NCBI GenBank assembly: GCA_013003415.1
Contig: JABDJR010000405.1
Span: forward strand, 1 to 13,655
Direction: 5' to 3'
Length of the DNA stretch: 13,655 nt
Source: Candidatus Eiseniibacteriota bacterium
Lineage (GTDB): Bacteria; Eisenbacteria; RBG-16-71-46; JABDJR01
Both the position numbers and the translations under genes were made by a program. Each line of letters begins with the position of its first letter. The stretch's first letter is position 1. The notes below the pieces were generated by a model that was not told where the DNA came from, did no database searches, and worked only from the letters and a program-made list of their open reading frames with translations. Shown piece by piece: positions 1 through 6,868 of the stretch.

Positions 1-1533
1 CTCTATTTCTACGAGACCAAACTTCTGCCCACGACTCTGGCCCTATGGCTTTTGGTTTTCAGTTTGCTTTTGTTGCAAATCGCCTATCAAAACAAGCGCA
101 TCTCTCTCTATTTTCTAGCCGGCATGGTGACGGGTCTTCTGGTTGTGGTTCGCGCGAACATGCTGATTTACGGAGGGCTCGTCTTCCTGGGGCTTTTATG
201 GGCAGCCTGGAAAACGCGGAACCAGCCCAAGAGCGCGGCGGTTCTTTTTGCCTTTGGAATCGCCATTTCCATGGGGCCGGTCATGGCCCACAACCTCAGC
301 CACGGAGAGCTGGTTCCGGTGGCGGCCAATGGGGGCATCAACCTCTACATTGGAAACCATCCCGAAGCACGAGGGGTCTATGTTGATCCCCCTGGGTTCT
401 CCGGAGTCATTACCGATCAGGCCGCGGAAGCGGATTCTTTAGTAAAGCAAGATGTGGGGGAAGTTCTTCGACCTGCGGCCGAGAATCGCTATTGGGTAAA
501 GAAGACCTTGGAAAGTATCCAAGCTGCGCCCGGAAAATGGCTAAAACTGGAAGCGCTGAAGTTTGTGTTGCTCGTCAATCGTGAAGAAGAAACCAACAAC
601 GGGAGTTTCTTCTTTGAGTCGGACCAAGTTCCCTGGTTGCGTTGGGCACCCGTGAAGTTCAACTTGCTGTTTGCTCTTGCCTTTGTGGGCATGGTGATTG
701 TGTTTCGTTCTCGAAGGCGCACGCAGGCCTCTATGGCCATGCTTTGGCCTTCCTTTTCGCTACTCATCGCCGTGCTTGCAACCGCGCTGGCGTTTTTTGT
801 TGTTTCCCGCTATCGATTGTACGCGGCTCCTGCTCTTGTGATGTTTGCGGGATATGCCCTGGTTCAAATCTGGAAGTACCTTCGATCATCAGCGTGGAAC
901 AAGTTTGTTCCTGCCGCGCTCACGGTAGTGGTGCTAACCGGGGCGACCTGGATCAATCCCCTGGGTTCGGGAACCAACCGACACTGGGAGGCGGGTTTGC
1001 TGACACGTTCCGCGGCTCGCTTACTGGAACAAGGGGATCGAGCGGGGGCCAAGAAGGCGTACTTGCAGGCTCTCGACTTAAGTGAGGTTCGCATGGAAGC
1101 CCACCTAGGGCTGGCGAGGTTTGCCGCCGAGGAAGGCAACATTCCCGAGGCGATCGAATACCTCGAGAAAGCACGCTCATTGCAGCCGGAATCGTTTCCC
1201 GTCCTCAACAATCTAACGTTGATGTATTTCCAGGCCGCCCGCTACGAGGAATGCATTGGAGTCTCTCGCGCCGCGTCTATTGTTCAGCCCCAGGCGGTCG
1301 ATCCCAAACTCTACCGAGCCTTGGCCATGAAAGAGCTTGGGGACTTTCAGGGGAGCATGGACATTCTGGGGGTGCTGATCCAAAACCAGCCCCAGCTTCG
1401 CCCCGCTTATATTGCTGCCATCGAGATTGCCCTCAACACGGGGCACCGCGACCAGGCTCAGCGCGCCTACGAACGCGCCCTGCAGTATGAGGTGGATCTG
1501 CCCGCGGAAGTTCGAGCCGTGTTTGAACCTTAA
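1..1533 (+). CDS. Membrane glycosyltransferase (PMT/ArnT-like, GT-C) with C-terminal TPR repeats, 5' truncated
   Basis: The frame is open from the first base, so the start lies upstream; 510 residues are visible. The first ~320 residues are hydrophobic, with several membrane segments (around residues 11-30, 38-55, 58-70, 78-98, 218-235 and 247-300) and a periplasmic-type loop containing NGGINLYIGN and a nearby PPGF. This fits the middle of a GT39/PMT-like transferase that moves a sugar or mannose from a polyprenyl phosphate at the membrane. The family's N-terminal acidic catalytic motif would be in the missing part. Residues ~335-500 form four to five TPR-like helical pairs (for example AHLGLARFAAEEGNIPEAIEYLEKA), typical of protein interaction. 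The acceptor cannot be told. The TPR fusion is common in environmental bacteria. Family assignment is fairly sure, substrate unknown. Confidence 0.75.
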   Translation, partial: LYFYETKLLPTTLALWLLVFSLLLLQIAYQNKRISLYFLAGMVTGLLVVVRANMLIYGGLVFLGLLWAAWKTRNQPKSAAVLFAFGIAISMGPVMAHNLSHGELVPVAANGGINLYIGNHPEARGVYVDPPGFSGVITDQAAEADSLVKQDVGEVLRPAAENRYWVKKTLESIQAAPGKWLKLEALKFVLLVNREEETNNGSFFFESDQVPWLRWAPVKFNLLFALAFVGMVIVFRSRRRTQASMAMLWPSFSLLIAVLATALAFFVVSRYRLYAAPALVMFAGYALVQIWKYLRSSAWNKFVPAALTVVVLTGATWINPLGSGTNRHWEAGLLTRSAARLLEQGDRAGAKKAYLQALDLSEVRMEAHLGLARFAAEEGNIPEAIEYLEKARSLQPESFPVLNNLTLMYFQAARYEECIGVSRAASIVQPQAVDPKLYRALAMKELGDFQGSMDILGVLIQNQPQLRPAYIAAIEIALNTGHRDQAQRAYERALQYEVDLPAEVRAVFEP

Positions 1534-1566
1534 TCCTGCGGTGATGTGGTTCAGCTTAGCCTGAGA

Positions 1567-1793
1567 GTTAGGCAAGGCACCCTTGGGGACATACTAAGGG
1601 GGCGCTAACTCAGACAGTCCTCGCGTTTTGGTTTCGTGGAGAAGAGCGGGCACAAGGCCACCTTTTCACCGGAGAGGGAAAGGCAGAGAGCCTCTCCTTG
1701 TGAAAAGTGCCCTCGCGCCCGCTTTCCAACCTAGACCAAAACGCTGCGGAACTCGCGCGCCCCCTTGTATGTCCCCCGAGGATTGCCTGGAAC
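1567..1793. repeat. Long imperfect inverted repeat (~227 nt hairpin), possible MITE/REP-type element or structured RNA
   Basis: The 283-bp gap between the TPR gene and miaE folds back on itself almost end to end. Pairing blocks, outer to inner: 1570-1575 with 1783-1788; 1581-1583 with 1779-1781; 1585-1605 with 1757-1776 (20 bp with one bulged T at 1595; GGGGACATAC then AAGGGGGCGC); 1623-1632 with 1735-1744 (GCGTTTTGGT); 1645-1651 with 1717-1723 (AGCGGGC); 1662-1669 with 1700-1707 (CTTTTCAC); 1671-1677 with 1691-1697 (GGAGAGG). The apical loop is 1678-1690. About 60 pairs are broken by short internal loops. No T-run follows, so it is not a simple intrinsic terminator, and it contains no credible ORF. 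The outer GGGGACATAC box could be a terminal repeat mobilised in trans; that is inference. Confidence 0.8.
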
Positions 1794-1816
1794 CTCCGCT
1801 CTGATATGCTTTCCCC

Positions 1817-2455
1817 ATGACCGACACGATTCAGGTTCCATGGACGGAGCCGCTTCAGGGCCTTCCCCTGACTCAACCCACTCACGAAAGTTGGACGCAG
1901 ATCGCTATAGGTGATCTGGATGCGTTGTTGGCGGACCATGCTCACTGTGAGCAGAAAGCAGCCAGTATGGCGTTGAGTTTGATTGCGCGTTATCCGGAAA
2001 ACACAGACCGCACAAAGAAGCTCATGGCTTTGGCTGCCGAAGAAATGCATCACTTCAAACAGGTGCTGGAAAAGATTGAGGCGCGGGGTCGAGTCCTTAC
2101 AAAGCCGTTGCCGGACGCCTACGTGAAACAGCTTCGCGAATGGAGTTTTCGTCATGTCGGTGGGGTGGGCACCAAAACCGACACTTTCCTTGCCTGTGGT
2201 TTTGTGGAAGCGCGTTCGTGCGAGCGTTTCCGGCTTCTAGCCCAAGCGCTCTTGGGGCAGTCGGACCAGGAACTTCAAAAACTCGGCGCTTTCTATCGCA
2301 ATTTGGCCGATGCCGAGTCGCGCCATTGGGAAAGTTTTCGTGACTTTGCGCTAGAAGAGCAAACGCCCGCGCGCGTTCAAAAACGTATGACGGACATGGC
2401 AGAGGCCGAAGCTGCGATCATACGAGATCTTCCTATCGAACCAAGAATGCACTAG
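1817..2455 (+). CDS. miaE: tRNA-(ms2io6A)-hydroxylase MiaE
   Basis: This 212-residue ferritin-like di-iron protein matches MiaE, which hydroxylates the isopentenyl group of ms2i6A at position 37 of tRNAs reading UNN codons, using oxygen. Iron ligands are visible in the expected order: E45 (HAHCEQKAA), E76 and H79 (AAEEMHHF), E131 (GFVEARSCERF) and E167 with H170 (ADAESRHW). Length is in the family range of about 190-270. The ATG at 1817 is kept because the N-terminal WTEPLQGLPL resembles other MiaE starts, although the upstream Shine-Dalgarno is poor. It is a single gene, with the long inverted repeat just before it and a gene-poor stretch after it. MiaB and MiaA, which make its substrate, are not in the window. 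Identification is confident. Confidence 0.92.
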   Translation: MTDTIQVPWTEPLQGLPLTQPTHESWTQIAIGDLDALLADHAHCEQKAASMALSLIARYPENTDRTKKLMALAAEEMHHFKQVLEKIEARGRVLTKPLPDAYVKQLREWSFRHVGGVGTKTDTFLACGFVEARSCERFRLLAQALLGQSDQELQKLGAFYRNLADAESRHWESFRDFALEEQTPARVQKRMTDMAEAEAAIIRDLPIEPRMH

Positions 2456-2804
2456 GGGGGATCGCGGGTGATGCCCGCTCTTGAACCTGGGGTGGCATGG
2501 GAAGCAAACGGAAAGCGTCTTAGCTCTTAGCAAAAAGCTTGGCTACGAGACCGGCCAGGAGGCCTAGAAACCCAACCGGTCCCGTGAGCCATGGAGCAAG
2601 ATCGAAGGATGTTAGAAACCGAGGCAAGTTTCTTTCATAAACCTATTCTCAATATAGGTCCAATACCGGCGATCAACAAGGTTGGCCAGCGAGATAGTAC
2701 CGTTTGTTACGTCGAATTCGCGTTGCGTAAACAGTTGTTAAAACTATGTGTGCTGAACGTCACACAATCGCTTCTTATTTGGCGGAAGCCAGAGTTTTGC
2801 AATC
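2456..2804. other. 349-base stretch without a convincing gene
   Basis: This lies between the converging ends of miaE and the minus-strand ureohydrolase. It holds several short inverted repeats: GCGGG/CCCGC at 2464-2478; GACCGG/CCGGTC at 2549-2554 and 2576-2581; ACCTAT/ATAGGT at 2641-2659; GTGTG/CACAC at 2748-2765. None is followed by a clear T-run. The right half (about 2600-2804) looks more AT-rich than the neighbouring genes. A plus-strand open frame at 2591-2827 resembles nothing I know and runs into the end of the ureohydrolase gene. A minus-strand frame at 2520-2627 would give a short hydrophobic peptide but has only a TTG start. I cannot support any function here. Confidence 0.6.
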
Positions 2805-3845
2805 TTAAGACGTTAAGCAGCCTATGAGTTTGTACAGCATTCTCATGCCCACCATAGCATCCCAGCTATCGACCTTTTCCTCTTCGTTGGGGCTCAGAGC
2901 AGAGTTGCCCGGCGAGACTTCGCAAAGATCAAAGCCAATGACTTCTTTTCCGGAAGCGCGCAACTCGCGCAACAAGGTCACCGCTTCGGTGAAGGACAGA
3001 CCGCCGGGAACGGGAGTTCCGGTGTTGGGGCAAAGCGTGGGATCGAGCCCGTCAACATCGAAGGAAACGTAGACCTTGTGAGGAAGCGCTTCCAGAATCT
3101 TGTCGCTTAAGCTTCGCCAAGGGGTGCCGCCGTGAAGTTCATGGCGCAGGTCGGCATCGAAGAAAGTGTGCACACGCCCCGGGTTGGCTTTGATGATGTC
3201 GAACTCGGCATCACAATAGTCGCGAATGCCCACCTGCACGAGTCTGGTCACTGCGGGGATGGCGTAAAGCACGTTGAAGAAGATGGAGGCGTGCGACCAG
3301 CGGAAGCCCTCGTAAGATTTCCTAAGATCGGCGTGAGCATCGATATGGAGCACGCCAAACTCGGTCCGCTCGCCCAAGGCTTGCATGAGTCCGAAGGGAA
3401 CCGCATGATCTCCGCCAATCACTCCCACGGTTTTGCCTTGGTTTAACCACTGGCGCGCGGTGTCTCGAACGTAGTCGTTGACGCGCTCGCAAAACTCATC
3501 GACCGCATCGCAGCGCGCGAGCAAATCCTTGTTGCCTCCTGGGCCTAGAGCCTCAATCACGGGGAGCGCCATTTCGCGAGCTTCCCGATTCAGCTCGGCA
3601 AACTCTTCAGGAATGGGAAGGAGAGCAATGCCTTGCTCGTAGGGACGCCCCATGTCGCGGTCGAGCAGGTCAATTTGATGACTGGCCTTCAAGATCGCCG
3701 CCGGGCCTCTGGCCGTACCGGCCCGATAGGACGTGGTGACGTCCCAGGGCACGGGAATCAGAACCACCGAAGCATCTTCGGGCGTGTGGTTCAGGCCAAA
3801 AATACCGTCCCCGGTGGCCAAGTTTGGATCAATCGGTTGGTTCAT
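2805..3845 (-). CDS. Agmatinase-family ureohydrolase (arginase superfamily)
   Basis: This 346-residue manganese- or nickel-type ureohydrolase releases urea from a guanidino compound. All six metal ligands are present: H147 (GVIGGDHA), D169, H171 and D173 (HIDAHADLR), and D263 and D265 (SFDVDGLDP). The N-terminal block VLIPVPWDVTTSYRAGTARG and the C-terminal TGTPVPGGLSF are typical of a long agmatinase-like branch seen in Bacteroidetes and other environmental bacteria. It is about 40 residues longer than classical SpeB, with an extra helical stretch around residues 85-135. The exact substrate (agmatine, another guanidino acid, or free guanidine as for the cyanobacterial enzyme once annotated agmatinase) cannot be read from sequence. 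The ATG at 3845 has a GAGG Shine-Dalgarno. It is divergent from a second ureohydrolase gene. Confidence 0.88.
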   Translation of the reverse strand: MNQPIDPNLATGDGIFGLNHTPEDASVVLIPVPWDVTTSYRAGTARGPAAILKASHQIDLLDRDMGRPYEQGIALLPIPEEFAELNREAREMALPVIEALGPGGNKDLLARCDAVDEFCERVNDYVRDTARQWLNQGKTVGVIGGDHAVPFGLMQALGERTEFGVLHIDAHADLRKSYEGFRWSHASIFFNVLYAIPAVTRLVQVGIRDYCDAEFDIIKANPGRVHTFFDADLRHELHGGTPWRSLSDKILEALPHKVYVSFDVDGLDPTLCPNTGTPVPGGLSFTEAVTLLRELRASGKEVIGFDLCEVSPGNSALSPNEEEKVDSWDAMVGMRMLYKLIGCLTS

Positions 3846-3860
3846 GTTTACCTCGCCCTA

Positions 3861-3868
3861 ATTATAAT
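3861..3868. promoter_or_regulatory. Palindromic, possibly bidirectional -10 element
   Basis: The 57-bp space between the two divergent ureohydrolase genes contains ATTATAAT, which is its own reverse complement and gives a perfect TATAAT on both strands. Transcripts would start about 27 nt before the rightward ATG (3903) and about 9 nt before the leftward ATG (3845). The -35 candidates are poor: TTCATG at 3841-3846 for the plus strand and TGCAAA (complement of 3885-3890) for the minus strand. Two polymerases could not bind this site together, so expression of the two genes may be mutually exclusive or co-regulated; this is inference. Confidence 0.5.
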
Positions 3869-3902
3869 GGGAAACACCACCCACTTTGCAGGAAGTAGTT
3901 TC

Positions 3903-4738
3903 ATGAGTACCACACCTTTCAGTCTTTCTTCGGTCACCAAAACAACGAAGGTCGCCATCTTGGGGCTTCCCATGGACCTCCACTCTTCCTTTCATCGGGG
4001 GCCGGCTCAAGCCCCAAGTATCATCCGGTCTGCCTTCACCAGCGAGGCTGCCAACAGCTTTACGGAAAGCGGCGTGGGATTGTCGCAAAGCGAGGAGTGG
4101 CTCGATGTGGGGGACCTAGAGGCCAATCACTTTGAGCAAATCGTTCCCGCCATTCAGAGTTTGAACGAAAAGGGACTGAAGCCCCTCTGTTGGGGCGGTG
4201 ATCACTCGGTGACGTTTCCTGTGGTCGATGCCCTGGCCCAGCGTCATGGTCCGCTCGACATATTGCATATCGACGCCCACCCGGATCTCTACGACGATTT
4301 TGAGGGGAACCCTCTCTCTCACGCGTCTCCGTTTGCACGCATCATGGAAAAAGGCCTAGCAAAGCGGCTAGTTCAGGTTGGTATCCGCGCCTCGGGGCCA
4401 CACCTGATGGAACAAGCGGCGCGTTTTGGGTCGAAACCGTTTCCATGGTCGAATTTAATCCAGCCCAAAAGTTTGAATTCGACGGGCCGCTCTATCTTTC
4501 CTGTGACGTCGACGGTCTCGATCCTGCATTTGCCCCGGGAGTCTCCCATCCCGAACCAGGAGGCATGAGTAGTCGCGATGTGCTTCGCCTTATTCAAACC
4601 ACCAAAGGAAACTGGGTGGGGGCCGATGTGGTCGAAGTGAATCCCGATCGGGACTTTCACGACCTCACTTCGGTTTTAGCGGCAAAGCTCTCCAAGGAGA
4701 TTATGGGTCGACTGCTCGGTCTTCCTCATGCAGAATAA
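3903..4738 (+). pseudogene. Arginase/agmatinase-family ureohydrolase, plant-type branch, broken by a one-base frameshift
   Basis: Two frames together encode one ureohydrolase. From ATG 3903 (AGGAAG Shine-Dalgarno at 3890-3895) frame 3 gives 176 residues with WGGDHS (H101) and HIDAHPDL (D124, H126, D128), ending ...EQAARFG. Homology then continues in frame 2 from about 4430 (VETVSMVEF, then SCDVDGLDPAFAPGVSHPEPGG with the last Asp ligands) to the TAA at 4736-4738. Restoring one G to the GGG run at 4428-4430 gives a normal 278-residue protein. Without it, frame 3 stops at 4568 and lacks the DVD ligands, so the product would be inactive. The motifs EGNPLSHASPFARIM and GADVVEVNPDRD resemble plant arginases and related bacterial agmatinases. 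No canonical slippery heptamer is present, so a sequencing error or a real recent mutation is more likely than programmed frameshifting. Confidence 0.85.
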
Positions 4739-4770
4739 CGCCTTCCGATGGGGATGTTCGGGAGGGCCGG

Positions 4771-5346
4771 GTGAACGCTACGGGGCAGCTAGAGCGACAC
4801 ATGGGCCGCAGCCTATTTCTATGGCTGTGGCTTCTTCCTATGAGCTGCGGATGGGTGACGCCCCCGGAGCAAAGCCCCTCTTTGGTACCGCTTTCGCTGG
4901 GTAACCAATGGGTCTACGTTGAGACGACCCCAACGGGCGAATTCGTAAGCCGCTCCTACGCCAAGCTCGATCTCATCAAATCGTTTCATACCCGCGATGA
5001 AACGTTTTTCCGCACTGCCACCGACTTCACCTTTTCTCACGTCGACAAGGGTATTTTGCTGACCCGTTGGCATGAAAGTGACGGCCCCGGTCTCGAGATC
5101 TTGCTCGAAGAACCGGGGGCCGAGGACCGTTGGTACACGTTCGGTGACATCTATCGCATTCACCTGGAAACCGCGCCCGTGCAAACTCCAGCGGGTAACT
5201 TTGTGGCCGCAAACTACACCGTCTACCGCAACCAAGGGGACTATCAGTTCGAACTTTCCCTGGTTCCGGGAATCGGCATCATTCGCTTTCGAAGTATCGA
5301 CCGGCGAACCTGGGTGCTATGGGATCACGTGCTGGAGAAGAATTAA
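4771..5346 (+). CDS. Probable lipoprotein of unknown function
   Basis: This gives 191 residues from GTG 4771, which has a strong GGGAGG Shine-Dalgarno at 4760-4765. ATG 4801 is an in-frame alternative with a weaker site. The N-terminus has a short basic part, a hydrophobic run (SLFLWLWLL, residues 14-22) and a Cys at 26 (LPMSC), a weak lipobox because Pro is at -3. The mature part begins with LSLGNQWVY and later has TPAGNF and VPGIGIIRF. These short signatures recur in beta-rich secreted or lipid-anchored proteins of unknown function in environmental Gram-negative bacteria. It starts 32 bp after the ureohydrolase gene and may be co-transcribed with it, though no functional link is evident. 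It ends 7 bp before the convergent tpx stop. I do not recognise a specific family. Confidence 0.65.
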   Translation: MNATGQLERHMGRSLFLWLWLLPMSCGWVTPPEQSPSLVPLSLGNQWVYVETTPTGEFVSRSYAKLDLIKSFHTRDETFFRTATDFTFSHVDKGILLTRWHESDGPGLEILLEEPGAEDRWYTFGDIYRIHLETAPVQTPAGNFVAANYTVYRNQGDYQFELSLVPGIGIIRFRSIDRRTWVLWDHVLEKN

Positions 5347-5353
5347 CCCGCGC

Positions 5354-5857
5354 TTAGCCTTTGGCCGCGGCGAGCACGGAGTCGTAGTCTGGTTCTTGAG
5401 CGATTTCCGGTACGTACTCCACATGCTTCACTTTTTTGTCGGGTCCCACCACGAACACGGCGCGGGCATGGCAGCGATCCAAAGGGCCGCCCTCAATAAG
5501 AACTCCGTAAGCGCGAGCAAAGGAAGCATCGCGATGGTCGCTGGCGGTAGTTACGTTTTCGACACCGGCAGCACCACACCAACGCTTCTGGGCGAAGGGT
5601 AGATCCATGCTGACCGTGAGTACCGCAACACCATCGTGTTTCGCTGCCTCTTCGTTGAAGCGCCGCGTTTCCGTGTCGCAAACCGGAGTGTCAAGAGAAG
5701 GAACGGCAGAGATGATCAGAGTCTTTCCGGCAAAGGAGTCGAGAGTGACATCGGACATGTCGTTTCCTTGAACGGTGAAGCCGGGGGCATCTTGTCCTAC
5801 CTGCACTTCTTCGCCGACGACATGAATAGGGTTTCCCTTAAGGGTGACTGAGGGCAT
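5354..5857 (-). CDS. tpx: Thiol peroxidase Tpx (atypical 2-Cys peroxiredoxin)
   Basis: This 167-residue peroxiredoxin reduces hydrogen and organic peroxides with electrons from thioredoxin. The peroxidatic Cys is C60 in SLDTPVCDTETRRFN and the resolving Cys is C94 in QKRWCGA, the same spacing as the E. coli enzyme (C61 and C95). The start MPSVTLKGNP is preferred to an upstream in-frame ATG at 5938, because it matches the family N-terminus and is preceded by AGGAGA at good spacing. Length is as usual for the family. The loop after the resolving Cys carries an unusual extra Cys (PLDRCHARAVFVV). It is divergent from the cyclotransferase gene with 137 bp between them, where the tpx promoter must lie; no OxyR-type site was recognised. 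Identification is confident. Confidence 0.95.
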   Translation of the reverse strand: MPSVTLKGNPIHVVGEEVQVGQDAPGFTVQGNDMSDVTLDSFAGKTLIISAVPSLDTPVCDTETRRFNEEAAKHDGVAVLTVSMDLPFAQKRWCGAAGVENVTTASDHRDASFARAYGVLIEGGPLDRCHARAVFVVGPDKKVKHVEYVPEIAQEPDYDSVLAAAKG

Positions 5858-5994
5858 GGTTTCTCCTTGCGTAATTGAATTAAAAGGGTGCGTGGCCAAA
5901 TCGGGTACTATGTTGCCTGATTCCTCGGTGCGGATCAATCACAGACCGCGCCCATGACCCGTTTGGCTTTCGGTTTGAAGTTGGACAGATTCCC

Positions 5995-6483
5995 ATGACC
6001 TCCAATACCCACCACCCTATGCAGGCTCAAGATGTGGCCGACCTCATCGCTAAGTGCAATGAGGCGCGTCGTCTGGGAGAGCGCGACGCCAAGAGCGAAA
6101 GCCTGCTTGAGGATCGGTTCCAGCCCGCACAACGCTTGGCGGTGTACGGTTCTTTAGCTCCGGGAGAAAAAAACTACAACATCGTCCGTGATGTAGGGGG
6201 AGCCTGGGGGCCGGGATGGATCTTTGGTGAGCTGGAGCCTTCGGGCTGGGGGTTCACCATGGGGTATCCGGCTTTTCGATCTCAGGCTGAGGGACAACCG
6301 GTCGCGTGTCTCTTGCTGCGGAGCAAAGGTTTGGAACGATTCTGGAACCAACTCGATCAGTTCGAGGGGGAAGAGTATCTTCGCACTTTGGTTCCGGTTC
6401 GACTGAAGAACGAACTCTGGGCTCTGGCCAATTGCTACGAACTACATCCCCGGCTTTTTGGGAGCGACCCGTCCCCCGCGTAG
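5995..6483 (+). CDS. Gamma-glutamylcyclotransferase-like (AIG2/GGCT) protein
   Basis: This 162-residue protein has the signature loop YGSLAPGEKN (residues 51-60) that holds the gamma-glutamyl group, and LDQFEGEEYLR (120-130), in which E124 aligns with the catalytic Glu of human GGCT. Members release 5-oxoproline from gamma-glutamyl peptides or amines, or act on related amide bonds; the substrate here is unknown. About 45 residues precede the domain and resemble no known module (MTSNTHHPMQ..., charged and probably helical). ATG 5995 has only a weak Shine-Dalgarno, so a later start near the domain is possible, but no better candidate is obvious. The last 42 bases overlap the end of a minus-strand gene, a convergent antisense arrangement. 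Confidence 0.75.
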   Translation: MTSNTHHPMQAQDVADLIAKCNEARRLGERDAKSESLLEDRFQPAQRLAVYGSLAPGEKNYNIVRDVGGAWGPGWIFGELEPSGWGFTMGYPAFRSQAEGQPVACLLLRSKGLERFWNQLDQFEGEEYLRTLVPVRLKNELWALANCYELHPRLFGSDPSPA

Positions 6484-6654
6484 ACGTCCCAAAATCAGAG
6501 CCAAAAGCCCAAGCAGGATCTCGTCAACAAAAGGGACAAGATCCGGGATGAAGAGGTCTAGGATGAATAGTCCAAAAGTGAGCAAGAAGAGCCGAGGAAA
6601 CCGCAGGCTAGCCGCGTAGTTCATGAAAGTGCCTAGTAGGCCGTGCTTTACCAT
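6442..6654 (-). CDS. Small membrane protein (DUF6116-like)
   Basis: This 70-residue protein starts at 6654, or 60 residues from the second Met at 6624 (MNYAASLRFPRLF). One or two hydrophobic helices are visible (residues 22-38 and 44-60), with the conserved-looking segment FIPDLVPFVDEILLGLLALILGRL. This arrangement of an FPRLF motif, a helix, an IPD..PFVDEILLGL motif and a basic tail matches small inner-membrane proteins of unknown function known as DUF6116. Neither start has a strong Shine-Dalgarno. The C-terminal tail (GGRVAPKKPGM) overlaps the 3' end of the cyclotransferase gene on the other strand. The motif match persuades me it is real despite its size; I recalled the family name from memory. 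Confidence 0.65.
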   Translation of the reverse strand: MVKHGLLGTFMNYAASLRFPRLFLLTFGLFILDLFIPDLVPFVDEILLGLLALILGRLRGGRVAPKKPGM

Positions 6655-6868
6655 GGTCGTGAGATTCGTTTTCCGGGTCTAAACCCCTAGATGACTGACA
6701 AATTGGGGGATCGAGGCCTTCTTAAGCATAGGTAAAGAGGTGGCCAGCCACAACGGCAAAGGGTATCCTTTTCGGAAATGGACCCGCTCCGACCCCCTGA
6801 GCGCCCTGTCCTTCCCAGTTTTTACAGGCGGACTTCTACCAAACAGCCGCCGCAACGAGGAGAAACCA

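Noticed and set aside
1610..2155. Minus-strand open frame of 181 codons over the hairpin and the start of miaE
   Set aside because: It runs antisense to a well-supported miaE and through the inverted repeat; its translation shows no family features.
2464..2478. GCGGG/CCCGC hairpin just after the miaE stop as an intrinsic terminator
   Set aside because: The stem has only 5 bp and the following bases (TCTTGA) are not a T-run.
2520..2627. Minus-strand frame for a 35-residue hydrophobic peptide containing GPVGFLGLLAGLVAKLF
   Set aside because: Only a TTG start, no Shine-Dalgarno, and no upstream coding signal. It may be chance, though it has a membrane-peptide look.
2591..2827. Plus-strand open frame of 78 codons after miaE
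   Set aside because: No Shine-Dalgarno, no recognisable motif, and it overlaps the end of the opposite ureohydrolase gene.
3846..3902. Guanidine riboswitch upstream of the agmatinase-like gene
   Set aside because: The whole divergent gap is 57 bp and the predicted leader about 9 nt, too short for a known guanidine aptamer.
4422..4436. Programmed -1 ribosomal frameshift in the second ureohydrolase
   Set aside because: The TTTTGGG run is not a valid slippery heptamer in frame: after slipping, the A-site Gly tRNA would face TGG. The enzyme family is not known to use frameshifting, and a lost G is simpler.
6740..6868. In-frame N-terminal extension of PpiC by 43 residues
   Set aside because: The extension has no conserved features and lacks a ribosome site, while ATG 6869 has GAGGAG and gives the exact family length.
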